From Clostridioides difficile (GTDB lineage: Bacteria > Bacillota > Clostridia > Peptostreptococcales > Peptostreptococcaceae), in contig NZ_JRHN01000043.1 of assembly GCF_001299635.1 (NCBI RefSeq), forward strand, positions 1 through 64,000: a stretch of 64,000 nt of DNA, written 5' to 3'. Of this stretch, positions 6,698 to 14,975 are shown piece by piece. Within the stretch, counting starts at the first letter, position 1. Every line of letters starts with the position of its first letter. Both the position numbers and the translations under genes were made by a program. The notes beneath the pieces are model-generated. The model worked only from the letters and a program-made list of their open reading frames with translations. It ran no database searches and had not been told where the DNA came from.

Positions 6698-7076
6698 ATT
6701 TGATTATTTGAATATAATTTTTCATCCTAATATTATCACTTTTATCTTTTTAATTCCCATTTGTCATTTAAATTTCATACAAAAAATGAAATGCTATTAA
6801 TTTCAGGTTGTTCTTATTTCAATAACACTTTTTATTTGTTAACATTTCTATTATATCTATCATTATTTTTCACCATTCTTTAATTGCTCATAACTGTATT
6901 TATATACATCGATATCTCACAATAAATTATATCTTACAATACTATATCAAAATTAATTAATCGTTGATTTTTATTTAGAAAATAATTTTTTCATTTTTAT
7001 AATTTTTTCAATTTTCAAATAAATCTATTGAATAATACTCTATTCTGTTGTATTATATAATTGTAGAGTAAAACTA
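6698..7076. other. Non-coding spacer before second riboswitch copy
   Basis: No ORF or strong hairpin is seen. From about 6990 the sequence becomes similar to 5840-5912, the left arm of the repeated riboswitch unit. Confidence 0.5.
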
Positions 7077-7163
7077 AATCGGCAAAACTAGAGAAATTTA
7101 GTGACGCAAAGCTATAGGGACTAAGGCTTATAAAATTTTTATAAGTTATGTTAGCCAGTTGCC
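7077..7163 (+). promoter_or_regulatory. c-di-GMP-I riboswitch aptamer, second copy
   Basis: Nearly identical to the aptamer at 5913-6000: GGCAA (7081-7085) and TTGCC (7159-7163) close P1, and GTGACGCAAAGC and GGGACTAAGGC are unchanged. The few differences fall in the third stem (TTATGTTAGCC, one C to T). A TAGAGT-like minus-10 precedes it. It should still fold, but the ORF it once served is broken. Confidence 0.85.
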
Positions 7164-7192
7164 AAAAAGATGTTTTCTTTTTGTTTTTATGA
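7163..7192 (+). terminator. Candidate terminator of second riboswitch copy
   Basis: A stem CAAAAAGA / TCTTTTTG as in the first copy, with loop TGTTT, followed by TTTTT. With the ORF dead, transcription from here would produce only a short RNA containing the aptamer. Confidence 0.45.
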
Positions 7193-7217
7193 AAGTTTTT
7201 TAGGGGGATATGATAGT

Positions 7218-7389
7218 ATATTTACAAATAATATAGATAGATACACTCATATATTATCTACCTATATTGGTAGTGCATATGATTATTACGATTTTATAGA
7301 TACACAATTAAATGATTTTATACTATAGAGCGGATAAAAATAGTTGAAAATTATTTACATCAAGTTATGCTATTAGTAAACATAATTAG
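7218..7389 (+). pseudogene. Broken copy of the 58-aa riboswitch-controlled gene
   Basis: The reading frame aligns codon by codon with 6053-6229 (shared CAT ATA TTA, TAT ATT GG, TTT ATA GAT ACA, GAT GAT/AAT GAT TTT ATA CTA). The start codon is now ATA. After TTT ATA CTA there is a TAG stop, followed by loss of frame. The sequences downstream of both copies also match for some 50 bases, so the whole unit was duplicated before this copy decayed. Confidence 0.8.
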
Positions 7390-8021
7390 ATAGATTTTAT
7401 TTTCTAGAAAACCCTTTTTAGTTTTTTCTACTTTTTAAAAATACTTAATGAAAATTAATTGATATATATTCTTATCATTCAGATTTTCATTTTTTAATGA
7501 AATATAACAAATCTAAAATAATTTAGATTACTAATTTATTTATTAGAATCGTCTGGATTTAACTCAAGTCGATTTCTTAAGATGTGTAAAAATGAATTTT
7601 TCTTATCTAATGTGATATTTTTTATATCAATTTATTTAAAATACTACAAATTAAATTAATATAATTACCTCCTCATAGTATTCTAAACTCATATTGATTC
7701 TATGAGGAGATTAAATTAAAGACTATTATCTGATATCCTATTTATGTGATAAACCAAGAAAAAAATTTGATTTATCTGCATCTAAAAAAAATTATTTTAT
7801 TTTTTCATATACTTTATAGTATTTTTATCATTTTTATCTTATGTAATTTTTTTGGACTTCCTATTAGTATATTAAATACTTAAAATTTTTTTATAAAATA
7901 TTTTTTTCTTACACTACTCAATGATATAAAAACTAAAAATCATACTAAAAAATACATGCTTTTATTTAAAATATATTTCACTTAATTATTATTAGAATTT
8001 CAAATAATTTCTTACTTGGAA
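7390..8021. other. Non-coding region with a 10-bp inverted repeat
   Basis: No gene is visible. CTCCTCATAG (7669-7678) and CTATGAGGAG (7700-7709) form a 10-bp stem flanked on both sides by AT-rich near-complementary bases (AATTA/TAAATT). There is no T run after either arm, so it is not an obvious terminator. Confidence 0.4.
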
Positions 8022-9089
8022 TTATTCTTTTTCTTGATTTTTAATTTTATTTTTATTTATATACATTTTTTTATCAACCATATGTAGTATTTCCTCAAGA
8101 TTATCTTCTTTATTATATTCACTTACTCCACACGCAAAACTTAGGTCATATTTTTCTAACTCTATCTTAGATTTATTAAGAGCATTTAAGAGTACGTCTT
8201 CAGTTACTTTAGTTGATATCAACATGAATTCATCTCCACCTGTACGATAAAAAGATGCAATATCTTTAATATTCTTATTAATAATATTAACAAATAAAAT
8301 TAATACTTTATCGCCCTCATCATGTCCATAATTATCATTTATATATTTGAAATTGTTAATATCTAAAAGAGCAATAACACAATTTAAAGAATTATTAATT
8401 TTATCCAGCATATAATTATACATTTGGCGATTATATGCTCCTGTCAAAGAATCTTTTGAAAAGAAATTAATATTTTGTAGTATATAATAAATAATAAGCC
8501 CTAATGCTGAGAATCCGTAACTTAGAAAATGATAGTAATAAAAAATTTCTAAAAGTAATCCTGCTATTATTGTAACAGCAATGGATGTAACAATAATACG
8601 TTCCATTTTCTTTTCTTGTACATGAGAAGTAACTGGATTGATTATAAATATTAAAATATATAATAATACTGTAAAAGAAGGTATAAAAAATAGACATCCT
8701 CTTTCATAATAATTATTTATATCTATAAAAAATATAATTTTAATAAACATACTAAAAAAACAAATAATAAAATTTATCAAAAATGGCAAATAAAATATAA
8801 TTGTATCCTTTTTTTGTTTAAATATCTTTATAAGTAAAATAGGAATCAATGGACTTATTGCAAAATTTAAAAAAGATGTAATCCTACGAATCATCCATAG
8901 TGATGAATTTGTCTGTCTTGATATTATGTAATCAGTAGATGTGGCTATAATAAGTATTAAGTTAATTACTATTGATATTATAAACAATCTACTCTGCTCT
9001 TTATTAAATAAATGATTCATTTTAATAAGAAATATCAAAAAAATTAATCCTATAAATGGTATCAAATAGGCATAAATAATGGTACTCAA
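8022..9089 (-). CDS. Membrane diguanylate cyclase (GGDEF)
   Basis: The start chosen is the TTG at 9087-9089, because AGGAGGAGG ends seven bases upstream; the longer ATG/TTG starts would place that site inside the gene. The product has 355 residues: about eight hydrophobic segments in residues 5-205, then a GGDEF domain with SLTGAYNR, LLDINNFKYIND and an intact RTGGDEF (GGDEF at 284-288). It should make c-di-GMP from two GTP at the inner face of the membrane. No RxxD inhibitory site precedes the motif, so product inhibition may be lacking. The membrane part looks like a sensor of the 7TM/MASE kind, ligand unknown. Confidence 0.9.
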   Translation of the reverse strand: MSTIIYAYLIPFIGLIFLIFLIKMNHLFNKEQSRLFIISIVINLILIIATSTDYIISRQTNSSLWMIRRITSFLNFAISPLIPILLIKIFKQKKDTIIFYLPFLINFIICFFSMFIKIIFFIDINNYYERGCLFFIPSFTVLLYILIFIINPVTSHVQEKKMERIIVTSIAVTIIAGLLLEIFYYYHFLSYGFSALGLIIYYILQNINFFSKDSLTGAYNRQMYNYMLDKINNSLNCVIALLDINNFKYINDNYGHDEGDKVLILFVNIINKNIKDIASFYRTGGDEFMLISTKVTEDVLLNALNKSKIELEKYDLSFACGVSEYNKEDNLEEILHMVDKKMYINKNKIKNQEKE

Positions 9090-9585
9090 ATTTTGTCCTC
9101 CTCCTATATACATTATCAATTAAAATATACTTCTATACTTAAGTTTTTCTATCATTGCCACTTTATAACACCTATTCCATATCATATATTATACACTAGA
9201 AAAATGACTTATTATATTATAATATGCAAATATCTTCCATAATTTTTTTTTAAGAAATTTTTTAAGAAATAAAAATAAATTTTATATCAATTAAATAGAA
9301 TATTAAAACTCTAATCCCATTTATATAATAAAAATATTATATAAAAATAAATTTATTTTTTAAATTTATTTAATAGGCTACAATTATTCCACATAACCTC
9401 TTACTTGATATTTTATTAGTTAAATTCATATAAACTAAGCTAACACTAGAAATTTTAAACAATAATTAATAAAGTAACTCTTTACCATTTAGCCACTATA
9501 TTATATCTATTCTCTCAGATAAATCTTTTTAACATAATAAAACATAACAAAATATTATAAAACATAACAAAACACAACAAAAACT
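9090..9585. other. Non-coding region with AACATAACAAAA repeats
   Basis: No gene is seen between the diguanylate cyclase and the ABC operon. At 9531-9578 there are three to four direct copies of a motif like AACATAACAAA(A), ending just before the minus-35 box of the modA promoter. They could be binding sites for a regulator of the transport operon or only simple sequence. Confidence 0.4.
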
Positions 9586-9614
9586 TAGACATCGTTTTCT
9601 TAGTATGATATACT
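9586..9614 (+). promoter_or_regulatory. Probable promoter of the molybdate/tungstate ABC operon
   Basis: TAGACA (9586-9591), a 17-base spacer and TATACT (9609-9614), 40 bases before the GTG start of modA. Confidence 0.6.
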
Positions 9615-9654
9615 GAAAAAGAATTTACATTAATTTACTAAGGGGGAATATATT

Positions 9655-10467
9655 GTGTTAAAAAAATTTTCGGTATTGGCTTTAGCTATGATTATTTCGT
9701 TAAGTATTACTGCATGTAATTCTAAAGACAAAAAAGTTAATAATGAAGCTAATACTAAAGTGACAACAACTAATGATTCAAAAGAAAAAGAAACTCTTTT
9801 TGTCTATTCAGGGGCAGGTTTAAAAAAGCCAATGGATGAAATAGCTCAGAAATTTGAGAAAGAAAATAATGTCAAAATTGAATATAGTTATGCAGGTTCT
9901 GCACAACTAATAGCTCAAATTGAGACAAGTCACAAAGGCGATGCATTTATTGTTGGTTCTGAGCCAATCTACTCAAAAGCATTTGAAAAAGAACTTGTAA
10001 GTGAACATAAAACGGTGGCACATCATACACCTGCAATAGTTGTACCTAAAGGAAATCCTGCTAATATTCAAAACCTAGAAGACCTAAATAAAGAAGGTAT
10101 TAAACTTATTTTTGGAGATAAAGAGTCTAATGCTATCGGTAAGACTACTCAAAAAATACTTGAAAAAAATAATTTGAAATCTATAAATGATAATGTTGTT
10201 TCTACAGCTGCAACTGTAAACGAAATGATTGTACAGTTAATATCAAGTAAAGCAGATGCTACAATAGCTACAAAAGACTCTGTTTTTGGTAATAATGATG
10301 TAGAAGTTATAGAGATTGCTCCAGATAAAAACATAGACCAAATCATATCAGCAGGAACTGTGAACTATAGTGATAAAAAGGATTTAGCCAATAAATTTAT
10401 AAATTATGTCGCGTCTGATGAAGCTAAACAAGTATTTAAAAAATATGGTTTTGAACCAGTTAAGTAG
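9655..10467 (+). CDS. modA: Molybdate/tungstate-type ABC transporter binding lipoprotein
   Basis: A protein of 270 residues from a GTG with AGGGGG nine bases upstream. It has a signal peptide with lipobox (ITAC, Cys about 21), a Lys/Asn-rich linker, then an extracellular binding domain starting LFVYSGAGLKKPMDEI. This is the usual opening of ModA/WtpA-type oxyanion-binding proteins, with the YAGSAQL and IVVPKGNP segments in their expected places. It would capture molybdate or tungstate and pass it to the permease just downstream. Sequence alone does not separate the two anions, or exclude sulfate-like ligands. Confidence 0.8.
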   Translation: MLKKFSVLALAMIISLSITACNSKDKKVNNEANTKVTTTNDSKEKETLFVYSGAGLKKPMDEIAQKFEKENNVKIEYSYAGSAQLIAQIETSHKGDAFIVGSEPIYSKAFEKELVSEHKTVAHHTPAIVVPKGNPANIQNLEDLNKEGIKLIFGDKESNAIGKTTQKILEKNNLKSINDNVVSTAATVNEMIVQLISSKADATIATKDSVFGNNDVEVIEIAPDKNIDQIISAGTVNYSDKKDLANKFINYVASDEAKQVFKKYGFEPVK

Positions 10468-10476
10468 TGGTTTAAT

Positions 10477-11268
10477 TTGAAAAATAAAATCTTTATTATG
10501 CTACTTACTGGATTCTTTGCTATAGTCTTTTTATTTATCGTATCTCCACTTTTTATGCTAATCATTAAGGGGCTGAGTTATGTTCCTATATGCTTAAATT
10601 CAGTAGAAGTACAATTTGCAATAGTACTTAGCATCAAGACATCTTTAATATCTACCATAGTATGTCTTTTATTAGCTATTCCAGCAGCTTACTTTTTGCA
10701 TATTACTAAATTACCATTTAAAAAACTACTTATACAGATAATAAATCTTCCTATGTCTCTTCCTCATCTAGTGTCAGGAATTGCTCTTTTACTTTTGTTT
10801 GGTAGAATGGGTATTGGAGATTCCCTTTATAAAATTCTTAAACTTGATTTTGTATTTACAAGACAAGGAATAGTTTTGGCTCAGGTATTCGTAAATCTAC
10901 CACTCACAATTAAAATACTCCTCACTTCATTAAATGATGGTAATGAAAAGATGGTATTTGTTGCACGCACTCTTGGATGTAACCGTTGGGAAGCATTTAA
11001 ATTTATAATTCTTCCAAATCTAAAAATTGGAATAATATCTGCAACTGTAATGACTTGGTCAAGAGCACTTGGTGAATTTGGTGCAGTGGCTATGATAGCA
11101 GGCTCTACACGTATGAAAACTGAAATTATACCCACTTCGATATATTTAAATATGTCTACTGGTGATATAGATATTGCAGTAGGTATAGCTGTAATTTTGA
11201 TATTTATATCACTTGCATGCTTGATGTTTTTTGAAATATTTTTTAATAGAGAGGTTGATAAAAACTAA
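10477..11268 (+). CDS. modB: Molybdate/tungstate-type ABC permease
   Basis: A protein of 263 residues from a TTG, nine bases after modA. It has six hydrophobic segments. The permease EAA loop is in the form ARTLGCNRWEAFKFIILPNLKIGI (about 165-188), where it contacts the ATPase, and RALGEFGAVAMIAG follows, a signature of ModB/CysT permeases. It forms the membrane channel of the ABC importer. The start codon has only a weak ribosome binding site, so translation probably depends on coupling to modA. The stop codon (TAA) abuts the ATG of the next gene. Confidence 0.85.
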   Translation: MKNKIFIMLLTGFFAIVFLFIVSPLFMLIIKGLSYVPICLNSVEVQFAIVLSIKTSLISTIVCLLLAIPAAYFLHITKLPFKKLLIQIINLPMSLPHLVSGIALLLLFGRMGIGDSLYKILKLDFVFTRQGIVLAQVFVNLPLTIKILLTSLNDGNEKMVFVARTLGCNRWEAFKFIILPNLKIGIISATVMTWSRALGEFGAVAMIAGSTRMKTEIIPTSIYLNMSTGDIDIAVGIAVILIFISLACLMFFEIFFNREVDKN

Positions 11269-11269
11269 T

Positions 11270-11965
11270 ATGTTAGAAATTAAAAATTTATCGCTTTATT
11301 TGCCTAATTTTAAGTTAAAAAAAAATAGTTTAAAAATTAATAATCATGAATACTTCGTTTTATTAGGTTCTAGTGGTTCAGGTAAAACTCTATTCCTAGA
11401 AACATTAGCAGGAAGATACTCATTTGCTAAAGGAGATGTAACATACAAAGAAAATCTAATATCAAGTCTACCTCCAGAAAGCAGAAATATAGGGTTTGTA
11501 TATCAAAATTTTGAACTATTTCCAAATATGAATGTTGAAGATAATATAAGGTTCCCACTTAAATTGAGAAAAATACATAAAGATGAACAAATGTTTAAAG
11601 TTAATCATTTATCCAAATTAATGCAGATAGAAAACATAAAAAAAAGGTATCCTAAAAATCTAAGTGGAGGAGAAAAACAGAGAGTTGCATTTGCACGTGC
11701 ATTAATAGCTGAACCTGATATATTACTACTAGATGAACCTATGAGCTCATTAGATTATATTACAAAAAAACACATAAGCAAAATACTAAAGGAAGTTTAT
11801 CTAAAATACAAGCCAACAGTTATTCATGTTACTCATGATATTTCTGAAGCAATGTTCTTTGCTCATAAAATAGGAATAATGAACGATGGAAAAATAAATC
11901 ATATTTTTGAATTAAATGAACAAGTAAGACAGAAAGGAGAATCTTTTTTCTATGAATATATTTGA
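11270..11965 (+). CDS. modC: Molybdate/tungstate-type ABC transporter ATPase
   Basis: The ATG at 11270 is chosen because it directly follows the modB stop and starts MLEIKNLSLY, as ATPases of this kind do. The upstream start would overlap modB. The 231 residues hold Walker A GSSGSGKT, the signature LSGGEKQRVAFARAL, Walker B ILLLDEP and the switch His in VTHD. The C-terminal MOP domain of classical ModC is missing, so it is the short form, closer to WtpC/TupC-like ATPases. It powers import of the oxyanion. The end overlaps the next gene by 14 bases. Confidence 0.85.
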   Translation: MLEIKNLSLYLPNFKLKKNSLKINNHEYFVLLGSSGSGKTLFLETLAGRYSFAKGDVTYKENLISSLPPESRNIGFVYQNFELFPNMNVEDNIRFPLKLRKIHKDEQMFKVNHLSKLMQIENIKKRYPKNLSGGEKQRVAFARALIAEPDILLLDEPMSSLDYITKKHISKILKEVYLKYKPTVIHVTHDISEAMFFAHKIGIMNDGKINHIFELNEQVRQKGESFFYEYI

Positions 11966-12683
11966 TACCTTAAAAGATTACTTATTAGAACAAGTTGACA
12001 AATATAATTTAGATATGGATATGATAAGTATTGTATCTAAATCTCTATCTGCTAAAGAAGCAATTGGAAATACTAAACGCAAAGATTTTCCAATTATAGT
12101 AGGTAAAGAAATAATGCTTGAAGCCGATTTTAAAGGAGCTAAAGGGCAAGCATTTACTTCTACTCCAGCTATATTTGAAGGTTCTTTGAAAGAAATACTC
12201 TCATTAGATTTACATGGTAGCTCTCATGATAGAAGTCTTTTTATAGCATCATTAAATGCAGTTATGAGGCACTTAGGTATGACAGATAGAACCATTCACT
12301 GTAAAAACAATGAGCCAGAAATATGTGCAAAGAACTTTCCTAAAGTTATAAAAAGTAAATTTAACAATCCCAAAGTAGCAATTATAGGATATCAACCAGC
12401 TATAATCGATAATGTTAAAGATTTTTTTGAAACTAGAGTATTAGATTTAAACCCTGAATTTATAGACACTATTCAGTATAATGTCAAGATTGAAGATGGT
12501 ATAAGAGATTATGAGGATGTAATATCTTGGGCTGATATAATTATTTGTACAGGAAGCACATTATGTAATAACTCAATTGTAAATTTTATGTCATTAAATA
12601 AACCAGTTTACTATTATGGAACTACGATAGCTGGTGCATCAAACATTTTAGGTCTCAAAAGGCTCTGTTTTTGTAGTAAATAA
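11952..12683 (+). CDS. DUF4213/DUF364-type protein, putative metal handling
   Basis: A protein of 243 residues whose ATG lies inside the end of modC (14-base overlap, AAAGGAG upstream), so it is translationally coupled to the transporter. The N-terminal half has the DUF4213-like fold (TSTPAIFEGSLKEIL), the C-terminal half the DUF364 type (KVAIIGYQPAII, ADIIICTGSTLCNNSI, YYYGTTIAGASNIL). DUF364 is described as a putative heavy-metal-chelation domain. It ends with a Cys pair (LCFCSK). Position in the operon suggests a role in handling molybdenum or tungsten after uptake, or in cofactor insertion; that is inference. Confidence 0.75.
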   Translation: MNIFDTLKDYLLEQVDKYNLDMDMISIVSKSLSAKEAIGNTKRKDFPIIVGKEIMLEADFKGAKGQAFTSTPAIFEGSLKEILSLDLHGSSHDRSLFIASLNAVMRHLGMTDRTIHCKNNEPEICAKNFPKVIKSKFNNPKVAIIGYQPAIIDNVKDFFETRVLDLNPEFIDTIQYNVKIEDGIRDYEDVISWADIIICTGSTLCNNSIVNFMSLNKPVYYYGTTIAGASNILGLKRLCFCSK

Positions 12684-12701
12684 CCAATTATATTAATAAG
12701 G

Positions 12702-12729
12702 AGTGCACAAGTATCAATGTGCACTTTTT
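12702..12729 (+). terminator. Terminator of the mod operon
   Basis: Stem AGTGCAC / GTGCACT around a 10-base loop, followed by TTTT, about 19 bases after the last stop codon of the operon. Confidence 0.8.
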
Positions 12730-12909
12730 ATATTTATACCTAAATTTCCTATTATTTTTACTAGTTTTACATATAACTATTTTTTTGATTTTAAACTAAT
12801 AAAAAAGTTTTATTCCATTAATCCACTCTATATTTTTTAAGATTTAAGAAATATTTTTTAGGATTTTGTTTGATAATATAATTAAGACAGCTTTTCAGGA
12901 GATGATTAA

Positions 12910-13710
12910 ATGACACTCAAGAATAAAAAATTTACTATAAATAAGTATGGAATTTTATCTATCATTTTAGTTTTATGCTTGATTTTAACAGGTTTCAATA
13001 GTTATGTGAATTATGATAATAGAAAATTTAAAGATTATGTTGTCTTTTATGTTCAACATCAAGATGATGAAGTGTTGTGGGCTGGCAGTGCTATTGTAAA
13101 TGCTATAAAAGAAAGAGGAAAAAATCATGTATTTGTTGTTTTGGTATCTACTGGATGTGGTATATCTGTTTTTGATAAATATGAAAAATATGAAAACCTT
13201 ACAGACATACAAAAATCAGAGTACAGAAATAGAGAGTTTTTAGCTTCACTTAATAATCTTGGGGTAAAAAGAGAAAATATAATATTATTACCAGAAAAAA
13301 ATACAAATGGTAATACTGACTTCAATTATATGGAGAAAATTGCTCTTACTTTTGAAGAAAATTTTAAAAGTGTAACTCATATAGCACATACTTATAAGTT
13401 AGATGACCATTTGCAACATTTAAAAAATGGTTCTGTTATCCAAAATTTGTATAATGCTGGTCAAATAAAAGATGTTAAATATTTTGTAAAACCTAAGTTT
13501 GCTGATAAAATAACTTTCAATAATAAGATAATTTACAAAGCACATTCCTATGAGGATTATGAAAAAGTAAAAAAGGCTTGTGAACAATATAAGCTTGTTG
13601 ATGAGTTAGAATGTAGAGAAGGTATTGGTTATAAATCCGACCATAAATCGTTTGATAAATTACTTAGTGATAAAAGCGTTCCTGCTATACTTCATACACC
13701 TAATTTATAA
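12910..13710 (+). CDS. Membrane-anchored PIG-L/LmbE-family deacetylase
   Basis: A protein of 266 residues with AGGAG before the ATG. An N-terminal membrane segment (about 12-33) anchors the protein, with the catalytic part outside. The PIG-L zinc motif is HQDDEV (about 49-54), and a later HTYKLDDHLQH carries the further metal His residues. Members remove acetyl groups from N-acetylglucosamine-type sugars. An extracellular, anchored form would act on the cell wall, surface polysaccharide or host glycans. The length is normal. It lies alone, with its own start signals, before a VanRS-like pair. Confidence 0.85.
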   Translation: MTLKNKKFTINKYGILSIILVLCLILTGFNSYVNYDNRKFKDYVVFYVQHQDDEVLWAGSAIVNAIKERGKNHVFVVLVSTGCGISVFDKYEKYENLTDIQKSEYRNREFLASLNNLGVKRENIILLPEKNTNGNTDFNYMEKIALTFEENFKSVTHIAHTYKLDDHLQHLKNGSVIQNLYNAGQIKDVKYFVKPKFADKITFNNKIIYKAHSYEDYEKVKKACEQYKLVDELECREGIGYKSDHKSFDKLLSDKSVPAILHTPNL

Positions 13711-14258
13711 TATTTAGTTTAACTTAATCCATAACAAATATATTCATTCGAGATTTTGTAATATAGCACTTTCTTGTGCTATACTACTTTCTCTCGCTTA
13801 CTTCTTTTATTGTATTCGATTCTATAGCTTCTGCTATATAAACACATCCAAAGTCATTTCTGTTAAAATGTATAACCCTATTCGCCTTAAAATCTATGAG
13901 TTTTATTCTTAAGTCTTTTATATATTTTTATAACAAACTAAATCAAAATAATTATTTGTTATAAATTCTTAATAATTATGAAACTCATTTGTTATTTATA
14001 TTTGTTAATATATTTTTATACCCAAGAAGTTAATAAATCTAAAACAAGGTAAGGAGCGTGATAAATTATACTAGACACTTTCATAAATTTTTAAGTTCTT
14101 ATTAACATAGACATCTATACTTCAATATTTACTATATTCATTAACAATATAAAAATACTAGTTTTATTTCATAATGAATATACTCACTGTTTTCTAATAC
14201 CTATTTTTAGTATAAAATAAAAATTGGTTAAAATAAAATTTCAAGGGGGATTAATAAA
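13711..14258. other. Non-coding region with a vestigial ORF
   Basis: No complete gene. On the minus strand between about 13789 and 13930 there is an open stretch of some 45 codons with no start (…LIDFKANRVIHFNRNDFGCV… then a charged tail and stop). It reads like the end of a lost protein that I cannot name. The bases just upstream of 14259 hold AAGGGGG, the ribosome binding site of the response regulator. Confidence 0.35.
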
Positions 14259-14975
14259 TTGACTCAAAACATATTGGTCGTGGATGATGATAAGGAAATA
14301 GTTGATGCTATAGAATTCTATCTAAGACCTGATAACTTTAATATTTTAAAAGCATATGATGGATTGGAAGCATTAGATATGTTAATTGAAAATGATATTA
14401 AATTAATAATAATGGATGTAATGATGCCAAATTTAGATGGTCTTAAAACTACACTTAAAATAAGGGAAAAGAAGAATATACCTATAATCCTTTTGTCTGC
14501 AAAATCAGAAGATATGGACAAAATTATAGGCCTTAATATGGGTGCTGATGACTATATAACTAAGCCATTTAATCCACTAGAACTTACTGCTCGAGTAAAA
14601 TCTCAACTTAGAAGATACATAAATTTAGGAGATTTTAGCAATTTAAACAATTCAAAGGATACTAATTATATTCTAAAAAGTGGTGGTCTGGAGTTAAATA
14701 CAGATACAAAAATAGTTTCTTTAGATGGCGAGGAAGTTAAGATGACTCCTATTGAATATAAAATACTTACACTTCTTCTATCAAGAAAAGGTAAAATTTT
14801 TTCTTCTCGTGAGATTTATGAAAATGTTTGGAATGAAGATGCTTACAGTTGTGAAAGAACAGTTGCTGTTCATATTAGAAGAATTAGAGAAAAAATTGAA
14901 ATTAATCCAAAAGAACCAAAATATTTAAAGGTGGTGTGGGGTATTGGTTACAAAATTGAAAAACTTAATTATTAA
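14259..14975 (+). CDS. OmpR/VanR-type response regulator
   Basis: A protein of 238 residues from a TTG with AAGGGGG nine bases upstream. The receiver domain has the complete pocket: VVDDDKE near the start, phospho-acceptor Asp53 in IIMDVMMP, Ser/Thr in LLSAK, and Lys of TKPF. It is followed by an OmpR winged helix (about 140-236; MTPIEYKILTLL, SCERTVAVHIRRIREKIE, WGIGYK). This is a normal, phosphorylation-controlled regulator of the VanR branch. It overlaps the kinase gene by 32 bases, so the two are co-translated. No vancomycin-resistance enzymes lie nearby, so the target genes are unknown. Confidence 0.95.
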   Translation: MTQNILVVDDDKEIVDAIEFYLRPDNFNILKAYDGLEALDMLIENDIKLIIMDVMMPNLDGLKTTLKIREKKNIPIILLSAKSEDMDKIIGLNMGADDYITKPFNPLELTARVKSQLRRYINLGDFSNLNNSKDTNYILKSGGLELNTDTKIVSLDGEEVKMTPIEYKILTLLLSRKGKIFSSREIYENVWNEDAYSCERTVAVHIRRIREKIEINPKEPKYLKVVWGIGYKIEKLNY

